From positions 13,512 to 34,251 of the forward strand of contig QZLH01001330.1 in assembly GCA_003833135.1 (NCBI GenBank): a stretch of DNA of 20,740 bases, given 5' to 3'. Position 1 is the stretch's first letter. Each line of letters starts with the position of its first letter. Source of the stretch: Oehlia diaphana (lineage: Eukaryota; Glomeromycota; Glomeromycetes; Glomerales; Glomeraceae). Below are positions 17,888 to 20,740 of this stretch, in pieces. The notes beneath the pieces are model-generated. The model saw only the letters and a list, made by a program, of their open reading frames with translations, had not been told where the DNA came from and did not search any database. Position numbers and translations under genes: made by a program.

Positions 17888-17934
17888 TCTCAAAAAAAAA
17901 AAAACTCGCCATTCTTTTTGACCATTTTAAATAA

Positions 17935-19238
17935 ATGGATCTCCCAAAATATAATGGAAATATGCATCCAGACGAATGGATAAATGATCTTCAAACTTAT
18001 TTTAATATAAAACAAAATTTAATAAATATTGATATTGTTATATCATTAGTAGATTCCACTATTAAATTACCAACTGGAATTGATAATATTGAAAAACTTC
18101 GTAATGCACTTAAAGAAGATATTTCTTTTACAGTATTTAAGAACACGAATAAAAGAATATTACAATCATTAAAATATAATCCTGAAAGAAAAGGTGGTAA
18201 TACATCAAATTTTATTTCAAACTTTCGTAAATTATGTTATAACGCTGAGATTAATGATATAGAAGAACAAAAAAAGTTTCTTTATAAATCACTTCCTAAT
18301 AATCATTTTGATTATATTTCAAATGAATTTTATGAGAAAATGAAGAATGTAAATTCAATTAATGAATTAATTAAAAGATTTGAAAAAATTGTTTTGGAAG
18401 AATCGAATTTAATTAGAAATGGATCTCTTGTAGCTTTAAAACATGTTGCAACAGGAAAATATTTATGTTCCATTAAAAATTTACGTTATACAACTGGAAG
18501 CAAGTCTCAATTGGTATGATTTATAATTGTAACTTCAAATTTTTTTTTTAAATTGATTTTTACTGTATATAATTAATGTTATAAATAAACAAATTAGGTT
18601 TTTATAGGAAGTTCAGAGCCTATTCCAAATTCTTTATGGAAAATTGAATTTGGTGGTGAATTAGCTGCTTATACAGAAAATTCCATAATGTTACGGCATG
18701 TCAAATCCGATAAATATCTTGGAATATTTTATTATTATTATGACTACATTAACCGTAAATATATTAATGATTATTACAAATCTCCGTCAACTAATTATAC
18801 AGAAGGTAATAAATTAAATATATTTTTGAATATCAGTTAGTAAGATAATATTAATATTTATTATTTTTAGTGAGTTGCAAAAGTGGTAATGATGGATACT
18901 GGAATGGAAATTGGAAATTTAATCATAGTAAATTAGAAAATTATCAAGGATATTTAAAGTCAAATGATATTTTTAACCTTAGTATTAAGAAATGTGATAA
19001 TAATGGTAAAATTCAAGATGATCAAGTTGAATTTTTACGTAGTCATGATATTCAATTTACTGTTGAAAATGATACTTTTCAAGAAGTTGTTTGTCATAAT
19101 GAAAGATTAGGAGGAAATGATGAAGTAAGTAATTTTATTTGATTTTAATTTATTTTATTTAGATTCGTATAAGATATTAAATCTTTTCTTTCCCTTTAGT
19201 GGTGTATAGAACTTATTCACGAAGTTAAAATTTTCTAA
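17935..19238 (+). CDS. Copy E: complete Gag-like/MIR-domain fusion protein (359 aa)
   Basis: Exons 17935-18513, 18598-18805, 18871-19124 and 19200-19238 join into 359 residues with introns in phases 0, 1 and 0. The Gag-like part (residues ~1-158) contains KYNGNMHPDEWINDLQTYF, FISNFRKLCYNAEIND and ELIKRFEKIV. The MIR-like part follows, ending WCIELIHEVKIF. About 120 bp of exon 1 (near 18223-18343) is identical to copy B, whereas the end of exon 1 (GSKSQL), intron 1 and the start of exon 3 (SCKSGNDGYWNGNW) match copy C. This mosaic points to gene conversion or unequal crossing-over. MIR motif residues differ slightly (GKYLCSIKNLRY). The start codon is fixed by alignment with B and C. No partner, ligand or enzymatic residue can be named. 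Confidence 0.88.
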
Positions 19239-20004
19239 GCAACGTTTCTGATATGTATTTTCCTCTAAATTATTTAAATATTTTTTAAAAAGGCAATTTC
19301 TATAAATATGAAATTAATTTTAGTATTATACTTTTATAACGTGATTAATAATTTACTTTGTTAACAAAAGTACGCTAACTGATAATTTTAAAATAATATT
19401 ATTCGCAATATACAATATAATCTAATATTGATTATATTATTACATGCACTAGTTTGCTTATAAAATTATAATAAATTATGTCAATTATTGAAATTCCTAA
19501 ATTTCATACTTTCGAATTTTGTTTTGTTTAGACCAAGGTCTAGAATATTATTCTGACTTTTAAATGTATTTTGAATATGTATCGCTCTTGTGAACCTTTA
19601 CATTTGTATTTAACTATCTTGAAAAATACTGTAACATTTATTTAAAGTTTATGAAGTGTTATGTATGACCAGGATATCTCGCGCCAATTCAGCATTATGA
19701 CAGTTCAATATATTGCTCCATGTCGAAATGAATTATATAACCAAATTGCTGTAATGTTCGTAATGCCGTAATGCGACTTAATTATTTCATTTCAAAATTT
19801 TGTAAATTCCACAATTCAGCATTATTGAGTGTAATTCAATTCGGCAATTTAGCAATTCGACATTATGACGGTGTAATTCGCCGCAATATTTCGGGCAGTA
19901 TATGACACAATTGACACTGATTACATGGCACATAATTATATAGCACCAAAAAAAAAATGAATGAGATATGTTTTTATTGGATTATCGAACTGAGCTTACC
20001 AAAA
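19239..20004. other. 3' flank of copy E, no gene seen
   Basis: This is the family 3' flank (GCAACGTTTCTGATATG after the stop, TATGTATCGCTCTTGTGAAC near 19577, GAAATGAATTATATAACC near 19727), with repeated AATTCGGCAATT / CAATTCGACATTATG stretches near 19840. No coding sequence is recognised. Confidence 0.45.
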
Positions 20005-20135
20005 AATGGAATCACCCGGACGAACGAATAAACAATTTTCGAACTTAAACGCGACTTAATAAATATAAATATCTCTGAGTCCCACCATCAAACCTCTGGG
20101 AATTAATGAAAGGATGTTGCAACCATTGAAATGTA
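20005..20135 (+). pseudogene. Exon-1 remnant of the Gag-like/MIR family
   Basis: ATGGAATCACCCGGACGAAC matches ATTCACCCGGACGAATGG of the good copies. CGACTTAATAAATATAAATA, CCCACCATCAAACCTCTGGG and ATGTTGCAACCATTGAAATG follow in the order of exon 1 with deletions. The last motif is closest to the remnant ending at 7772. It has no open frame. Confidence 0.6.
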
Positions 20136-20740
20136 ATTGCTACCACCCTTTTCTGGTGTTTGGTAGGTAGTAACAGAAAGAAATAAAAGGATCGGTTAAT
20201 AAATGGTAAGGTAATATAACGATATATAACAATCGATAAGGTAAAGTGTATACTGTATATGGTAAGCGATAATAAATGATGTGATAAATTAAAGGTAGAT
20301 CAAGTGGTGTGTGTATAAAAGCAATTAATTATACGCTGTATATTTCCCTAAACTATTGATATTACGTAATTTGATTCTCCAATAACTCAACAAAAATTCC
20401 TTTTTTATGCGTTTAAGCCCCCTTTTCTCTATGTAGTAGAATCGCGTCTAACAGTTGTAAGTATATATGTATATATAATAAATGGTTTAATTTATTGGCT
20501 GACAATTGATATAACGGTCCCTCTATCGGCCGATATGATAATGAATAAACGATAATAAACAATAATAAACAGTGTAAAAAAAGAATATATAATATGTATA
20601 TGAACAATACGGAAACAGATCGCCGGTGTAATGCCGTAGTATACATAGTAAATTTATTAATTATGTGGCGCAGTTTTATATTTAAAATTACTGTATAAAT
20701 TTTATTTTGTTTAATTTAGTTAGTTTAGTTTATTTTATCA
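20136..20740. other. Unassigned right end
   Basis: Sequence rich in GGTAAGGTAA-, CGATAA- and AATAAACAATAATAAAC-type short repeats, with no family resemblance. A 77-codon minus-strand frame (20413-20646) is hydrophobic but has no recognisable motif or convincing context, so it is not called. Confidence 0.35.

Noticed and set aside
5669..19238. An active Ty3-type retrotransposon array
   Set aside because: No LTRs, primer-binding site, protease, reverse transcriptase or integrase accompany the Gag-like domain, and the genes have three conserved introns.
20413..20646. 77-codon minus-strand open frame as a membrane protein
   Set aside because: Hydrophobic composition alone in AT-rich DNA, with no recognisable motif, promoter or relatives in the window.

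Overview
The window reads as nuclear DNA of an arbuscular mycorrhizal fungus, most likely Rhizophagus or a close relative. The reasons are: very high A+T content, short GT-AG introns of about 60-90 bp, a 5'-truncated LINE whose C-terminal peptide is of the type I associate with Rhizophagus, and a captured fragment of the protein-kinase family that is massively expanded in Rhizophagus (peptides such as NWTSGNNDIDKFIQ and EALEWIPYDRF on the minus strand near 15.2 kb). Those identifications rest on remembered family patterns; no search was run.

The window is dominated by a tandem, all plus-strand array of one four-exon gene. Exon 1 encodes about 165 residues that look like a retrotransposon Gag/capsid-like domain and, without a break, the start of a MIR-type beta-trefoil domain. 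Exons 2-4 encode the rest of the MIR domain. Five good copies are seen: A (1-1062, cut by the window edge), B (5669-6967), C (8170-9452), D (11061-12306, broken by one missing base in an A-run) and E (17935-19238). Reconstructed introns have the same positions and phases (0, 1, 0) in every copy. Predicted proteins are 357-365 residues, with no visible signal peptide, membrane segment, zinc knuckle, protease or polymerase, so this appears to be a host gene family and not an active transposon.

Between the good copies lie at least eight decayed relatives. Three (about 4.99-5.54, 10.43-10.93 and 13.10-13.78 kb) share the same internal inversion of the 3' part of exon 1, so that rearranged pseudogene was itself duplicated. 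In two cases it sits directly upstream of the promoter of a good copy. B, C and D have matching promoters (a TGTAAC/GTTACA inverted repeat, then a TATATAAATAAG box 40-53 bp before the ATG). E has a divergent one. The 3' flanks are also related, so the duplicated unit is larger than the gene.

Other layers: a LINE fragment at 2043-3250 with 12-bp flanking repeats and an undisrupted paralogous site near 17.5 kb; a pair of elements with CACGTG inverted arms (1.9 and 17.4 kb); a telomere-like tract (7823-7890), short GTCGGCGAAAC repeats and a perfect 37-bp palindrome just ahead of copy C; a relic at 14.7-15.4 kb that took in a kinase fragment and an unidentified 140-bp piece; and a simple-repeat zone at 16.1-16.7 kb. 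No tRNA, rRNA or CRISPR was found.

The genes do not form a pathway. They look like a rapidly duplicating, recombining and decaying recognition- or capsid-like family, in which conserved scaffold residues alternate with hypervariable loops.
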